Part shown: piece after piece, positions 7,292-15,171 of the stretch
Position numbering within the stretch: the first letter of the stretch is position 1
How the letters are laid out: each line of letters opens with the position of its first letter
Origin: Alphaproteobacteria bacterium
GTDB taxonomy: Bacteria > Pseudomonadota > Alphaproteobacteria > CAAHEQ01 > UBA3637
Reading direction: 5' to 3'
Length of the DNA stretch: 64,000 nt
NCBI GenBank assembly: GCA_017962565.1
Contig: JAGCVC010000018.1
Span: 1 to 64,000, forward strand
Notes under the pieces: generated by a model
Told to the model about the DNA's origin: nothing
What the model saw: only the letters and a program-made list of their open reading frames with translations
The model's database searches: none
Position numbers and translations under genes: made by a program

Positions 7292-9828
7292 TGAGGGCTT
7301 TTCGTTATCGTTTTGAAATTTTCAAAAAGCAACGCAGGGCTTTTTATGCGCTGATTATATTTATCGGTATTTTTATTTTATCTTTGTTGGCTCCGATTAT
7401 CGCTAATGATAAGCCGTTGTTTATTTGGTACAAAGGAAATGCCTATTTTCCGATTGTGACGGATTATACAGATGAATTCTTTGGCGGTTCTTTACCAACC
7501 TATGCGGACTACAAAGATGCTTATACCATTGAGCAAATCAATCAAAACGGCTTTATGGTTATGCCGCCGATTGAATTTTCTTATGATACCATCAATTATG
7601 ATTTACAGGAACCGTCACCATCCAGACCGACACTTCAAAATTGGTTGGGAACGGATGATCAAGGGCGTGATGTTCTGGCGCGTTTGCTTTATGGTATTCG
7701 CATCAGTATTTTGTTCGGTTTAATTTTGACTTTAATATCTTCGATCATAGGTATTTTTGTGGGCGCTATACAAGGTTATTTTGGCGGAAAAACGGACTTA
7801 CTTATGCAACGTTTTTTGGAAATTTGGGGCAGCCTGCCGCAAATGTTTATTTTGATTATCGTATCCAGCATTTTGTTACCCGGTTTTTGGACATTGTTGA
7901 TTGTTCTGTTATTATTCAGTTGGACGGGATTGGTTGGCGTTGTTCGTGCTGAGTTCTTGCGTGGGCGCAATTTTGAATATGTCAAAGCAGCACATGCTTT
8001 GGGCGTTTCCGATATGCGTATTATTCTTCGCCACATTTTACCGAATGCTTTGGTTGCTTCTGTAACATACATTCCGTTTATTTTGTCATCAGGAATAGTT
8101 GCTTTGACCGCTTTGGACTTTTTGGGTTTCGGTATGCCGGCGGGCTCACCTTCTATGGGTGAATTAGTGCGGCAAGGTAAAGAAAACATCAATGCACCAT
8201 GGTTGGGATTGTCGGCCTTTGTTTCAATGGCAACTTTGTTGATATGTTTGGTCTTTGTTGGGGAAGGTGTCCGGTATGCTTTTGATCCAAGAAGAAAGGC
8301 TTTGGTAAAACCTTGTCATAAAGCATTTACGGATTTGCCGCAATCAAAAATGTTGTTGAGTGTTCGTCATTTATCCGTTTCTTTGGGTAAAAGAAAAATT
8401 GTAGAAAATGTTTCATTTGATATTCAAAAAGGTGAAACGGTTGCTTTGGTTGGTGCCAGTGGCAGCGGTAAATCTTTGACAGCATTATCCATTTTGGGAT
8501 TGGTGCCGGATGCTTCTTTGCGTGGCAGCATCCAATTGGACGGACAAGAGTTAATCGGTGCACCGTCAAATGTAATGCGTCAAATCAGGGGACGCAAAAT
8601 TGCTTTGATTTTCCAAGAGCCGATGACGGCTTTAAATCCGTTGCATAAGATGAAAAAACAAATTGCCGAAGTTATGAAAATTCACTTTAAAAAAGCATCT
8701 GAAAAGCGAATTTTTGAATTGATGGATTTGGTTGGTTTAACTGATGATAAAGAACGTATTTTAAACAGTTATCCGCATCAATTATCTGGTGGTCAAAGGC
8801 AACGCGTGTTAATTGCTATGGCTTTGGCGGGGGATCCGGAATTGTTGATTGCTGATGAGCCGACAACGGCTTTGGATGTTTCTTTACAAAAACAGGTGTT
8901 GGATTTATTAAAAGATTTACAAAAAAAGTTGGGATTATCCATTTTGTTTATCAGTCATGATACAGCCGTTGTTTCTTATATGACAGATCATATTTACCGC
9001 ATGGAACATGGGCGCATAATGCCATTTATTTTGAAGAAAAATAATGCGCTGTTGGCTCACAAAAAAATATATTCGGAAAAACCGCTTTTACAAGTTAAAA
9101 ATTTAAGTGTTCGTTATGGTAATTTAATCGCTTTAAAACCGTTAAACTTTAAATTATTTCCAGCACGGACTTTGGCAATAGTCGGCATGAGTGGTAGCGG
9201 TAAAACCAGTTTGGCAATGGGATTGTTGAGATTAACAAAAGCAACCGGTAAAGCGTATTTGCAAGGTAAAGAAATTTTATCTTTATCTTCAAAGAAATTT
9301 AATCAGTTACGCAGTCAGATCCAGATTGTTTTCCAAGATCCGTTTTCTTCACTCAATCCACGTATGACGGTATCTCAAATAGTGGCAGAAGGTTTAAATG
9401 TTCATGCACCGCAATTGAAGTTTAAAGAAAAGCAAAAATTGGTGCGTGATGCGTTGGCACAAGTTGACTTAAAAAGCAATTTATTGAATCGTTATCCTCA
9501 TCAATTATCCGGCGGTCAAAGACAACGTGTAGCAATTGCCCGTGCTTTAATCTTAAAACCAAAAGTATTGATTTTGGATGAACCGACAAGCGCTTTGGAT
9601 GAAAAAAACAGGCAAGCGGTTTTGTCTTTGTTGAATCGAATCCGTCAAAAAACAAAAGTGGCCTATTTGTTGATTACGCACGATATGAATGTTGTTCGTC
9701 AAATGGCCGATGATGTGTTGGTTTTAAAGGAAGGTTCATGTGTCGAAGTCAGTGATATGCGTAAAATCTTTGCCGATCCCAAAGATGATTACACTAAAAA
9801 ATTGCTGGAAGCATCTTTGATAAATTAA
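7288..9828 (+). CDS. YejE-YejF fusion: permease plus tandem ABC ATPase
   Basis: One 846-residue chain carries what is normally two proteins. Residues about 1-340 are a YejE-type permease (first helix 17-40, the DQGRDVLARLLYG motif, EAA loop AAHALGVSDMRIILRHILPNA, and the typical ending GEGVRYAFDPRRK). After a linker of about 15 residues, two ABC ATPase domains follow as in YejF: Walker A GASGSGKS near 390 and GMSGSGKT near 635, each with an LSGGQRQR signature. It completes the importer with YejA and YejB. The ATG at 7288 follows GGAGG. An internal ATG at codon 355 marks where a separate yejF would start, so a shorter ATPase product cannot be excluded. Confidence 0.93.
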   Translation: MMRAFRYRFEIFKKQRRAFYALIIFIGIFILSLLAPIIANDKPLFIWYKGNAYFPIVTDYTDEFFGGSLPTYADYKDAYTIEQINQNGFMVMPPIEFSYDTINYDLQEPSPSRPTLQNWLGTDDQGRDVLARLLYGIRISILFGLILTLISSIIGIFVGAIQGYFGGKTDLLMQRFLEIWGSLPQMFILIIVSSILLPGFWTLLIVLLLFSWTGLVGVVRAEFLRGRNFEYVKAAHALGVSDMRIILRHILPNALVASVTYIPFILSSGIVALTALDFLGFGMPAGSPSMGELVRQGKENINAPWLGLSAFVSMATLLICLVFVGEGVRYAFDPRRKALVKPCHKAFTDLPQSKMLLSVRHLSVSLGKRKIVENVSFDIQKGETVALVGASGSGKSLTALSILGLVPDASLRGSIQLDGQELIGAPSNVMRQIRGRKIALIFQEPMTALNPLHKMKKQIAEVMKIHFKKASEKRIFELMDLVGLTDDKERILNSYPHQLSGGQRQRVLIAMALAGDPELLIADEPTTALDVSLQKQVLDLLKDLQKKLGLSILFISHDTAVVSYMTDHIYRMEHGRIMPFILKKNNALLAHKKIYSEKPLLQVKNLSVRYGNLIALKPLNFKLFPARTLAIVGMSGSGKTSLAMGLLRLTKATGKAYLQGKEILSLSSKKFNQLRSQIQIVFQDPFSSLNPRMTVSQIVAEGLNVHAPQLKFKEKQKLVRDALAQVDLKSNLLNRYPHQLSGGQRQRVAIARALILKPKVLILDEPTSALDEKNRQAVLSLLNRIRQKTKVAYLLITHDMNVVRQMADDVLVLKEGSCVEVSDMRKIFADPKDDYTKKLLEASLIN

Positions 9829-9836
9829 AATTTTTC

Positions 9837-9865
9837 TTGCATTTGTGTAAAAGATTCGATATACT
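9837..9865 (+). promoter_or_regulatory. Promoter of the ileS leader and ileS
   Basis: TTGCAT (9837-9842), 17-bp spacer, TATACT (9860-9865). The predicted start (about 9872-9873) falls on the ATG of the leader peptide. A GANTC site (GATTC, 9853-9857) lies in the spacer. Confidence 0.7.
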
Positions 9866-9872
9866 GCAAAGT

Positions 9873-9920
9873 ATGAAAAAGATAAACAACATAATTATTA
9901 CCATCCGAATTAGTGGCTAA
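9873..9920 (+). CDS. Isoleucine-rich leader peptide of ileS (15 aa)
   Basis: A 16-codon frame encodes MKKINNIIITIRISG followed by TAA. Six of 15 residues are Ile (4, 7, 8, 9, 11, 13), using ATA, ATT and ATC codons, directly upstream of the isoleucyl-tRNA synthetase gene. The ATG sits 7-8 bases after the -10 element, so the message probably begins at or next to the AUG with no ribosome site, as known for the rhizobial trpL leader. Stalling at Ile codons when charged tRNA is scarce would alter the folding of the RNA that follows. The stop codon lies in the loop of a hairpin. Confidence 0.7.
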   Translation: MKKINNIIITIRISG

Positions 9921-9929
9921 CAGCCGCTA
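9911..9929 (+). promoter_or_regulatory. Hairpin overlapping the end of the ileS leader peptide
   Basis: TAGTGGC pairs with GCCGCTA (one G-U pair) around the loop TAACA, which holds the leader stop codon. AAGATAA (9879-9885), inside the leader, is a perfect complement of TTATCTT (9938-9944), giving an outer helix. No U-run follows, so this is not an ordinary intrinsic terminator. The segment 9927-9964 has no G at all but several C, a composition compatible with Rho loading. Confidence 0.5.
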
Positions 9930-9998
9930 TCATCCTATTATCTTAAAACAATTTCCTAAATATAAGCAAAAAACAGTAAATGAAGAAAGAGAAAAACT

Positions 9999-12900
9999 AT
10001 GTCTGAAAAAGAAAAATTTTATCCTGAATTAGATGCCAAAAACGATGTCGTTGCACGTGAAAAGATGACCATCGAATTTTGGCGTCAAAATCGTACGTTT
10101 GAAAAATCTGTTGAACGCAGAAAAGGCGCTGATGAATTCGTATTTTATGATGGCCCTCCGTTTGCAAACGGTATGCCGCACTACGGACATATTATGATTT
10201 CTTATGTGAAAGATATTGTTGCACGTTATCAAACTATGCGCGGCAAAAGGGTCGAACGTCGTTTGGGTTGGGACTGCCACGGATTGCCGGCTGAAATGTC
10301 TGCCGAAAAGCAATTGGGTGTTTCCGGTCATAAAGCAATTGAAGAATACGGTGTTGCCAAATTTAATGAATTTTGCCGTCAAGACGTTTTAAAATATTCG
10401 GGTATTTGGAAAGATACTTTCCGCCGTATCGGTCGTTGGGTGGATTTTGATGCTGAATATAAAACAATGGATCTGCCTTTTATGGAATCCGTTATCCATA
10501 ACTTTAAAGAATTGTATGATAAAGGATTGGTTTATGAAGATTATCGCGTTTTACCATATTCTTGGGCAGCTCAAACTCCGTTATCAAACTTTGAGGTCAA
10601 TCAAGGTTACCGTGATAAAACAGATACAGCGATTACTGTTTTATTTAAATTGGAAGACGGTCGGCATTTGCTTGTATGGACGACAACGCCGTGGACTTTA
10701 CCGTCAAACTTGATGATTGCTGTTGGTGCGGATATTGATTATTCCGTGATGCAGGAAGGTGATGAAAAATACATTTTGGCATCTGCTTTGAAAGACAGAT
10801 ATAAGCAACAACTTGCCAATGCAACCGAAGTCGGTGTTGTTAAAGGTCGTGATTTGGTTGGATTATCTTACGAACCGATGTTCCCTTATTTCAAACATTT
10901 GAAAGAAAAGGGCGCATTTAAAGTATTGTCCGGTGAATTTGTTTCTACCGAAGACGGTACAGGTATTGTCCATATTGCTCCGGGTTTTGGTCAAGACGAC
11001 TTTGATGTTTGTCGTTCCTATAACAAAGATTTTCCGGTTGTTTGTCCTGTTGATGAAGGTGGTTGCTTTACAGCTGAAGTTCCGGATTATCAAGGCAAAC
11101 AGGTTTTTGAAGTCAATGATTTAGTTTTAGCTTGGCTGAAAGAAAATCGCAAATTGGTTAAACGCGAACAAATTACGCATACATATCCGTATTGTTGGCG
11201 AACAGATACACCGTTGATTTACAAAGCTATGTCCAGTTGGTTTGTAAAAGTTTCCGATTTTAATGATGAAATGGTCAAGTTAAATGAAAACATTACTTGG
11301 ATTCCGGAACATATCAAACATGGTCGTTTTGGTAAATGGTTGGAAGGTGCAAGAGATTGGTCTATTTCCCGTAATCGTTTCTGGGGAACACCGATTCCTG
11401 TTTGGAAATCCGATAATCCGAAGTTCCCGCGTATAGATGTTTTTGGCTCTATTGCTGAAATTAAAGAAAAAACGGGCATTGAAGTTAAGGATTTGCATAA
11501 ACCATATATTGACGAAGTTGTTTATCCGAATCCGGACGATCCAAGTGGTCAAACAATGATGCGTCGTGTTTCTGACGTATTCGATTGTTGGTTTGAATCG
11601 GGTTCAATGCCTTACGGACAAATTCATTATCCGTTTGAAAATAAAGAATGGTTTGAAAAACATTTCCCGGCTGACTTTATTGTCGAAGCTTTGGATCAAA
11701 CGCGCGGTTGGTTCTACACTTTGCATGTTTTGGGAACAGCTTTGCATCATACAAATGCATTTAAAACATGTGTTTGTACGGGGCTGATTATGGCCGAAGA
11801 CGGACAAAAGCTGTCGAAGCGTTTAAAGAATTATCCGGATCACAATTTAATTTTGGATTCGATGGGCTCAGATGCATTGCGTTGGTGGTTAATGGCTTCC
11901 CCGATTGTTAAAGGCGGTACGGTCAATGTTGATATGAAGGGTGTTGAAATTTCAAAAGCGGCCCGTAAAGCTTTGATCCCGTTGTGGAACGCATTTTATT
12001 TCTTCTGCCTGTATGCAAATGCAGAAGGAATTAAAGCCGAAAAGACTTCTGACTCGCATGATGTTTTGGATAAATACATTTTATCAAAATTGAAAAAATT
12101 AGGTCAGAAGTTAACCAAATTAATGGATGGTTATGAATTGGCGGCAGCTTGTGCGGAATGTTCTGATTTCTTGGAAATTTTGAACAACTGGTATATTCGT
12201 CGTTCACGGGCTCGTTTCTGGGATGGAACAGATAAAGATGCATTTAATACTTTATTCACAGTGTTGGTTGAAGTTTCCAGATTGATGGCCCCTTTGATGC
12301 CGTTTATGACTGAATATGTCTATCAATCATTAACCGGTGAAGAATCTGTTCATTTGACAGATTGGGTTGAAAATTTACCAATTGCCGATAATAATGAATT
12401 GATCGAAAAAATGGATAAAGTACGTGCAATTTGCTCAACAGCAAAATCAGTGCGAGAAGACGCAAAATTACGTAACCGTTTGCCGTTGAAGAGTATGACT
12501 ATTGCCGGTGTTCATGAAAGTGATTTGGCAGAGTTTACAGACTTAATCAAAGACGAAATCAATGTTAAAGAAGTTGCTTTTGCAGACGATGTTTTGGCAG
12601 TTGCTAATAAATTCTTATATTTGAAAACACCTTTAATCGGTAAACGTTTGGGCGCTTTCATGAAAGATATTATGGCAGCTAGCAAAACAGATGCTTGGCA
12701 TGTTCAAGATGACGGAACCTTATCCATAGCAGGACAAACTTTGAATGCTGACGAATTTGAATTGCGGTTGGTTTTGAAGGAAAGCTTAAAAGGACTGGCT
12801 TTGCCTGACAATACGGCTGTTGTTCAATTGGATACACAAGTTTATCCTGAATTGGAAAAAGAAGGTATTGCGCGTGATTTTGTTCGTATGGTTCAAAACT

Positions 12901-13115
12901 TACGTAAAGAAAAGAACTTGGACGTTTCAGACAGAATAGTTTTAAGTTATGAAGCTTCGACAGATTTAATCAATCAAGCTTTGGAACTGCATAAAAATTA
13001 CATTATGGAACAAGTTTTGGCTTTGAACATTATATCTAATCAAGCTTTGGACAATGCACCTGTTTCGGAAGAAATTGGTGACGGTAATGTCAAAGTTGAT
13101 TTGGAAAAAGCTTAG
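9999..13115 (+). CDS. ileS: Isoleucyl-tRNA synthetase, eukaryote-like (type 2)
   Basis: A 1038-residue class I synthetase that charges tRNA-Ile. The HIGH-type motif is HYGH within DGPPFANGMPHYGHI, followed by GWDCHGLPAE, and the KMSKR loop reads KLSKR in EDGQKLSKRLKNYPDH. These forms, plus RWVDFD..YKTMD and TPLSNFE, belong to the type 2 clade shared with eukaryotes, mupirocin-resistant IleS2 and some alphaproteobacteria, not to the usual type 1 with its C-terminal zinc finger. An editing domain (about 190-380) and anticodon-binding domain (about 690-850) are present. A 120-base leader with a leader peptide suggests control by Ile supply. GAAGAAAGAG is the ribosome site. Confidence 0.96.
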   Translation: MSEKEKFYPELDAKNDVVAREKMTIEFWRQNRTFEKSVERRKGADEFVFYDGPPFANGMPHYGHIMISYVKDIVARYQTMRGKRVERRLGWDCHGLPAEMSAEKQLGVSGHKAIEEYGVAKFNEFCRQDVLKYSGIWKDTFRRIGRWVDFDAEYKTMDLPFMESVIHNFKELYDKGLVYEDYRVLPYSWAAQTPLSNFEVNQGYRDKTDTAITVLFKLEDGRHLLVWTTTPWTLPSNLMIAVGADIDYSVMQEGDEKYILASALKDRYKQQLANATEVGVVKGRDLVGLSYEPMFPYFKHLKEKGAFKVLSGEFVSTEDGTGIVHIAPGFGQDDFDVCRSYNKDFPVVCPVDEGGCFTAEVPDYQGKQVFEVNDLVLAWLKENRKLVKREQITHTYPYCWRTDTPLIYKAMSSWFVKVSDFNDEMVKLNENITWIPEHIKHGRFGKWLEGARDWSISRNRFWGTPIPVWKSDNPKFPRIDVFGSIAEIKEKTGIEVKDLHKPYIDEVVYPNPDDPSGQTMMRRVSDVFDCWFESGSMPYGQIHYPFENKEWFEKHFPADFIVEALDQTRGWFYTLHVLGTALHHTNAFKTCVCTGLIMAEDGQKLSKRLKNYPDHNLILDSMGSDALRWWLMASPIVKGGTVNVDMKGVEISKAARKALIPLWNAFYFFCLYANAEGIKAEKTSDSHDVLDKYILSKLKKLGQKLTKLMDGYELAAACAECSDFLEILNNWYIRRSRARFWDGTDKDAFNTLFTVLVEVSRLMAPLMPFMTEYVYQSLTGEESVHLTDWVENLPIADNNELIEKMDKVRAICSTAKSVREDAKLRNRLPLKSMTIAGVHESDLAEFTDLIKDEINVKEVAFADDVLAVANKFLYLKTPLIGKRLGAFMKDIMAASKTDAWHVQDDGTLSIAGQTLNADEFELRLVLKESLKGLALPDNTAVVQLDTQVYPELEKEGIARDFVRMVQNLRKEKNLDVSDRIVLSYEASTDLINQALELHKNYIMEQVLALNIISNQALDNAPVSEEIGDGNVKVDLEKA

Positions 13116-13120
13116 AAAAA

Positions 13121-13155
13121 GAAAGGCGTTGTTTTTAAACGGCGCCTTTTTTAAT
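13121..13155 (+). repeat. 35-bp direct repeat, copy 1 (left of acyltransferase)
   Basis: Nearly identical to 14180-14215: the first 19 bases of the core (AAAGGCGTTGTTTTTAAAC) are identical, then one G/A change, then GCGCCTTTTTT and AAT shared, with one T difference in length. It includes the ileS terminator. Its loop is conserved as well as its stem, so it is a true duplication and not two independent terminators. Confidence 0.85.
13122..13152 (+). terminator. Rho-independent terminator of ileS
   Basis: AAAGGCGTTG pairs with CGGCGCCTTT (two G-U pairs) and ends in a T-run, 7 bases after the ileS stop. Confidence 0.85.
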
Positions 13156-13166
13156 CTAAAAAAAAG

Positions 13167-13195
13167 TTGAAAAGTAACAAATAAAATAATATGAT
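13167..13195 (+). promoter_or_regulatory. Promoter of the acyltransferase gene
   Basis: TTGAAA (13167-13172), 17-bp spacer, TATGAT (13190-13195). The predicted start is on the ATG at 13202, and no Shine-Dalgarno precedes it, so the message is probably leaderless. Confidence 0.65.
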
Positions 13196-13201
13196 AGCGC
13201 T

Positions 13202-14152
13202 ATGGAAGCAAAATATAGAAATACAAATTTAGATCTTTTAAAAGCACTGAGTGTTTTTTTGGTCATTGTTGCACATTTTGGGCAAGATTGCCCACTCTTT
13301 GTACGCAGTATAGCACCTTTGGCTGTGCCGATTTTTATGATTCTTTCCTTTTATTTCTTTTATCAAAAGATTTCTACTGTCGACTTAAAAAAGAGAATTT
13401 GCAGATTGTTTGTGCCTTTAATTGGTTGGGGAGCCATATATTTTATAATCTATTATCTTTTATCAGGAAAGGTAACAATATATGATTTTCTCTGGCAAAT
13501 CACAACAGGCCACAGTCCACAACTTAATCCAAGTATGTGGTTTTCAAATAATTTAATTATTTTAACAATAGTTTTATTTGTTATATTCAAAAAGCTTAAT
13601 AAGTACTTCTGGAGTATTATGTTATGTCTTTTGTTTTCTTCATATTTTCTTGAATATTCAGGCATTAGTTACGAACTTTTTTCTGATTTAAGATATGAAT
13701 TAAAGTATCCATTAGGCAGATTAATAGAAATGATTCCTTTTATGGTGACGGGAATTGTCTTAGCAAGATATAACGTATTTAATCATCTTAAATGGATATT
13801 GATTCCTCTATGGCTGATTTTGTTTTATTTGGATGGTAGATATTTTTCCATTCTGACTCCAAATGGTTTTGGTTATTCAGGAATAAAAATACTTTCACTT
13901 TCTGTCTTATCAATACTAATTTTTGCCTCAATTCCACAAAGCAAGGGAGAATTAAATAAGATATTGAGTCTTGTTGGTAGAAATACTTTAGGTATCTATT
14001 GTATCCACCGGTTAGTAGATGTATTTTTATATCCTTACTTTTTTGTAAAAGGCGATATGTCTTATTGTTTTCTTGTTTATCTAGTTTCATATCTTATTTG
14101 TTTCGGAATAAGTAAAATTCCATTGCAATATGTTCGTATGCTTGTTAAATAA
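13202..14152 (+). CDS. Acyltransferase family 3 membrane protein
   Basis: A 316-residue protein with about ten hydrophobic helices. The opening NTNLDLLKALSVFLVIVAHF contains the family's RxxxhDxLRxlAxxxVxxxH-like start, with His26 as the expected catalytic residue. Such enzymes O-acetylate (or succinylate) surface sugars or lipids at the inner membrane. Codon use differs from neighbours: many AGA Arg and ATA Ile codons, and a lower G+C. The gene lies between two near-identical 35-bp repeats, with its own promoter. This looks like acquired DNA. Its substrate cannot be told. Confidence 0.85.
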   Translation: MEAKYRNTNLDLLKALSVFLVIVAHFGQDCPLFVRSIAPLAVPIFMILSFYFFYQKISTVDLKKRICRLFVPLIGWGAIYFIIYYLLSGKVTIYDFLWQITTGHSPQLNPSMWFSNNLIILTIVLFVIFKKLNKYFWSIMLCLLFSSYFLEYSGISYELFSDLRYELKYPLGRLIEMIPFMVTGIVLARYNVFNHLKWILIPLWLILFYLDGRYFSILTPNGFGYSGIKILSLSVLSILIFASIPQSKGELNKILSLVGRNTLGIYCIHRLVDVFLYPYFFVKGDMSYCFLVYLVSYLICFGISKIPLQYVRMLVK

Positions 14153-14179
14153 GGTTTTGTTAAAGAAAGTGTTAAACAG

Positions 14180-14215
14180 AAAAGGCGTTGTTTTTAAACA
14201 GCGCCTTTTTTTAAT
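14180..14215 (+). repeat. 36-bp direct repeat, copy 2 (right of acyltransferase)
   Basis: Second copy of the repeat at 13121-13155. On the minus strand its bases also encode the last residues of RsmB (KKGAV and stop). Copy 1 read the same way would also encode LKKGAV and a stop, so copy 1 looks like a duplicate of the rsmB 3' end. Confidence 0.85.
14181..14212 (+). terminator. Rho-independent terminator of the acyltransferase gene
   Basis: AAAGGCGTTG/CAGCGCCTTT stem with seven T after it, 28 bases past the stop codon. It overlaps the 3' end of the convergent rsmB gene. Confidence 0.8.
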
Positions 14216-15171
14216 GTTGCAATATAAAAACCATCTGTTTGTGTTGTTGCCGGTGTATAATGTTTTTCAAGAGCGCATTGCCAACCAGAATGAGAAGATA
14301 AAAACGATTTGATTTGATTTTCATTTTCATCTTGTGTCAATGAACATGTCATGTAGCAAATTCGTCCGTCCGGCTTAACGTAAGCAACAGCCTTTTCTAA
14401 CAATTCTTTTTGAGTTTTTAAAAGGTGCTTAAATTGTTCTGCCGTTAATTTATGTACATTATCGGGTGCTCTGCGATAAGTGCCTGTGCCGGAGCAGGGG
14501 GCATCAATAACAACAACATCAAACTTTTCATTTGGAATTTGTAAAGTTGTTTGAATAATATGAACATTTGCACGTTTTGCTCTTTTTCCCAATTCAGCAA
14601 GTGAACGGGCAGAAATATCGGATGCAACGATTCGTCCTTTACCTTGCATCATTTGTGCAAACAGCAAAGATTTACCACCGGCACCGGCACATAATTCCAA
14701 AACAGTTTCATTTGCTCGGACACCTGTGTCCAATCCAATCATTTGAGAACCTTCATCTTGAACTTCAATTAAACCTTTTTTGAATGTATCCAACGTTGTC
14801 AGATTAATGCGTTTTTCCAATATCAAACCCAAAGGGGACAAATTTGTTAAACGACATTCAATCCCTTCTTTTTTTAATGCATCTGCGATTTTTTCACGAT
14901 CGCCGTTGGCACGTAAAGTTGTAGGTGCTTGTGACGAGTTCATTGATTTAAATTCATCATCAAAATTCGGAATTTTAATTTTAAGCCATTTTGGATAGTT
15001 TTTTTGTCGCCAGAGGGTCCATACACCTTCCGTAATTAACTTACGGTCTTTTGAGCCTATATAACGCCTTGCTCGTGTATATTCATTGATGATTTCGGAT
15101 GCGGGGCGGTGAGCATCTTGTGTCAATGCCCACAATTCATCTATGGCTTTTTGGATTTGTTCGCTTTGCAT
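14194..15171 (-). CDS. RsmB/NOP2-family RNA m5C methyltransferase
   Basis: A 325-residue SAM-dependent methyltransferase. The SAM-binding loop is LELCAGAGGKS, motif IV is DAPCSGTGTYRR and motif VI is TCSL; the two cysteines are the catalytic pair of RNA m5C methyltransferases. The N-terminal part (about 1-130) is a short RNA-binding region, and the NusB domain of full-length RsmB is missing or reduced. The likely target is 16S rRNA cytosine. The ATG touches the rlmE stop (TAAATG) with AAAGGACG before it, so the two are coupled. Its last codons lie in a repeat shared with the ileS terminator. Confidence 0.88.
   Translation of the reverse strand: MQSEQIQKAIDELWALTQDAHRPASEIINEYTRARRYIGSKDRKLITEGVWTLWRQKNYPKWLKIKIPNFDDEFKSMNSSQAPTTLRANGDREKIADALKKEGIECRLTNLSPLGLILEKRINLTTLDTFKKGLIEVQDEGSQMIGLDTGVRANETVLELCAGAGGKSLLFAQMMQGKGRIVASDISARSLAELGKRAKRANVHIIQTTLQIPNEKFDVVVIDAPCSGTGTYRRAPDNVHKLTAEQFKHLLKTQKELLEKAVAYVKPDGRICYMTCSLTQDENENQIKSFLSSHSGWQCALEKHYTPATTQTDGFYIATLKKGAV

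Noticed and set aside
9829-9998. T-box leader for ileS
   Set aside because: No AGGGTGGNACCGCG-type box and no intrinsic terminator; T-boxes are also not expected in this group.
13156-14180. Insertion sequence carrying the acyltransferase
   Set aside because: No transposase and no terminal inverted repeats; the flanks are 35-bp direct repeats that double as terminators.
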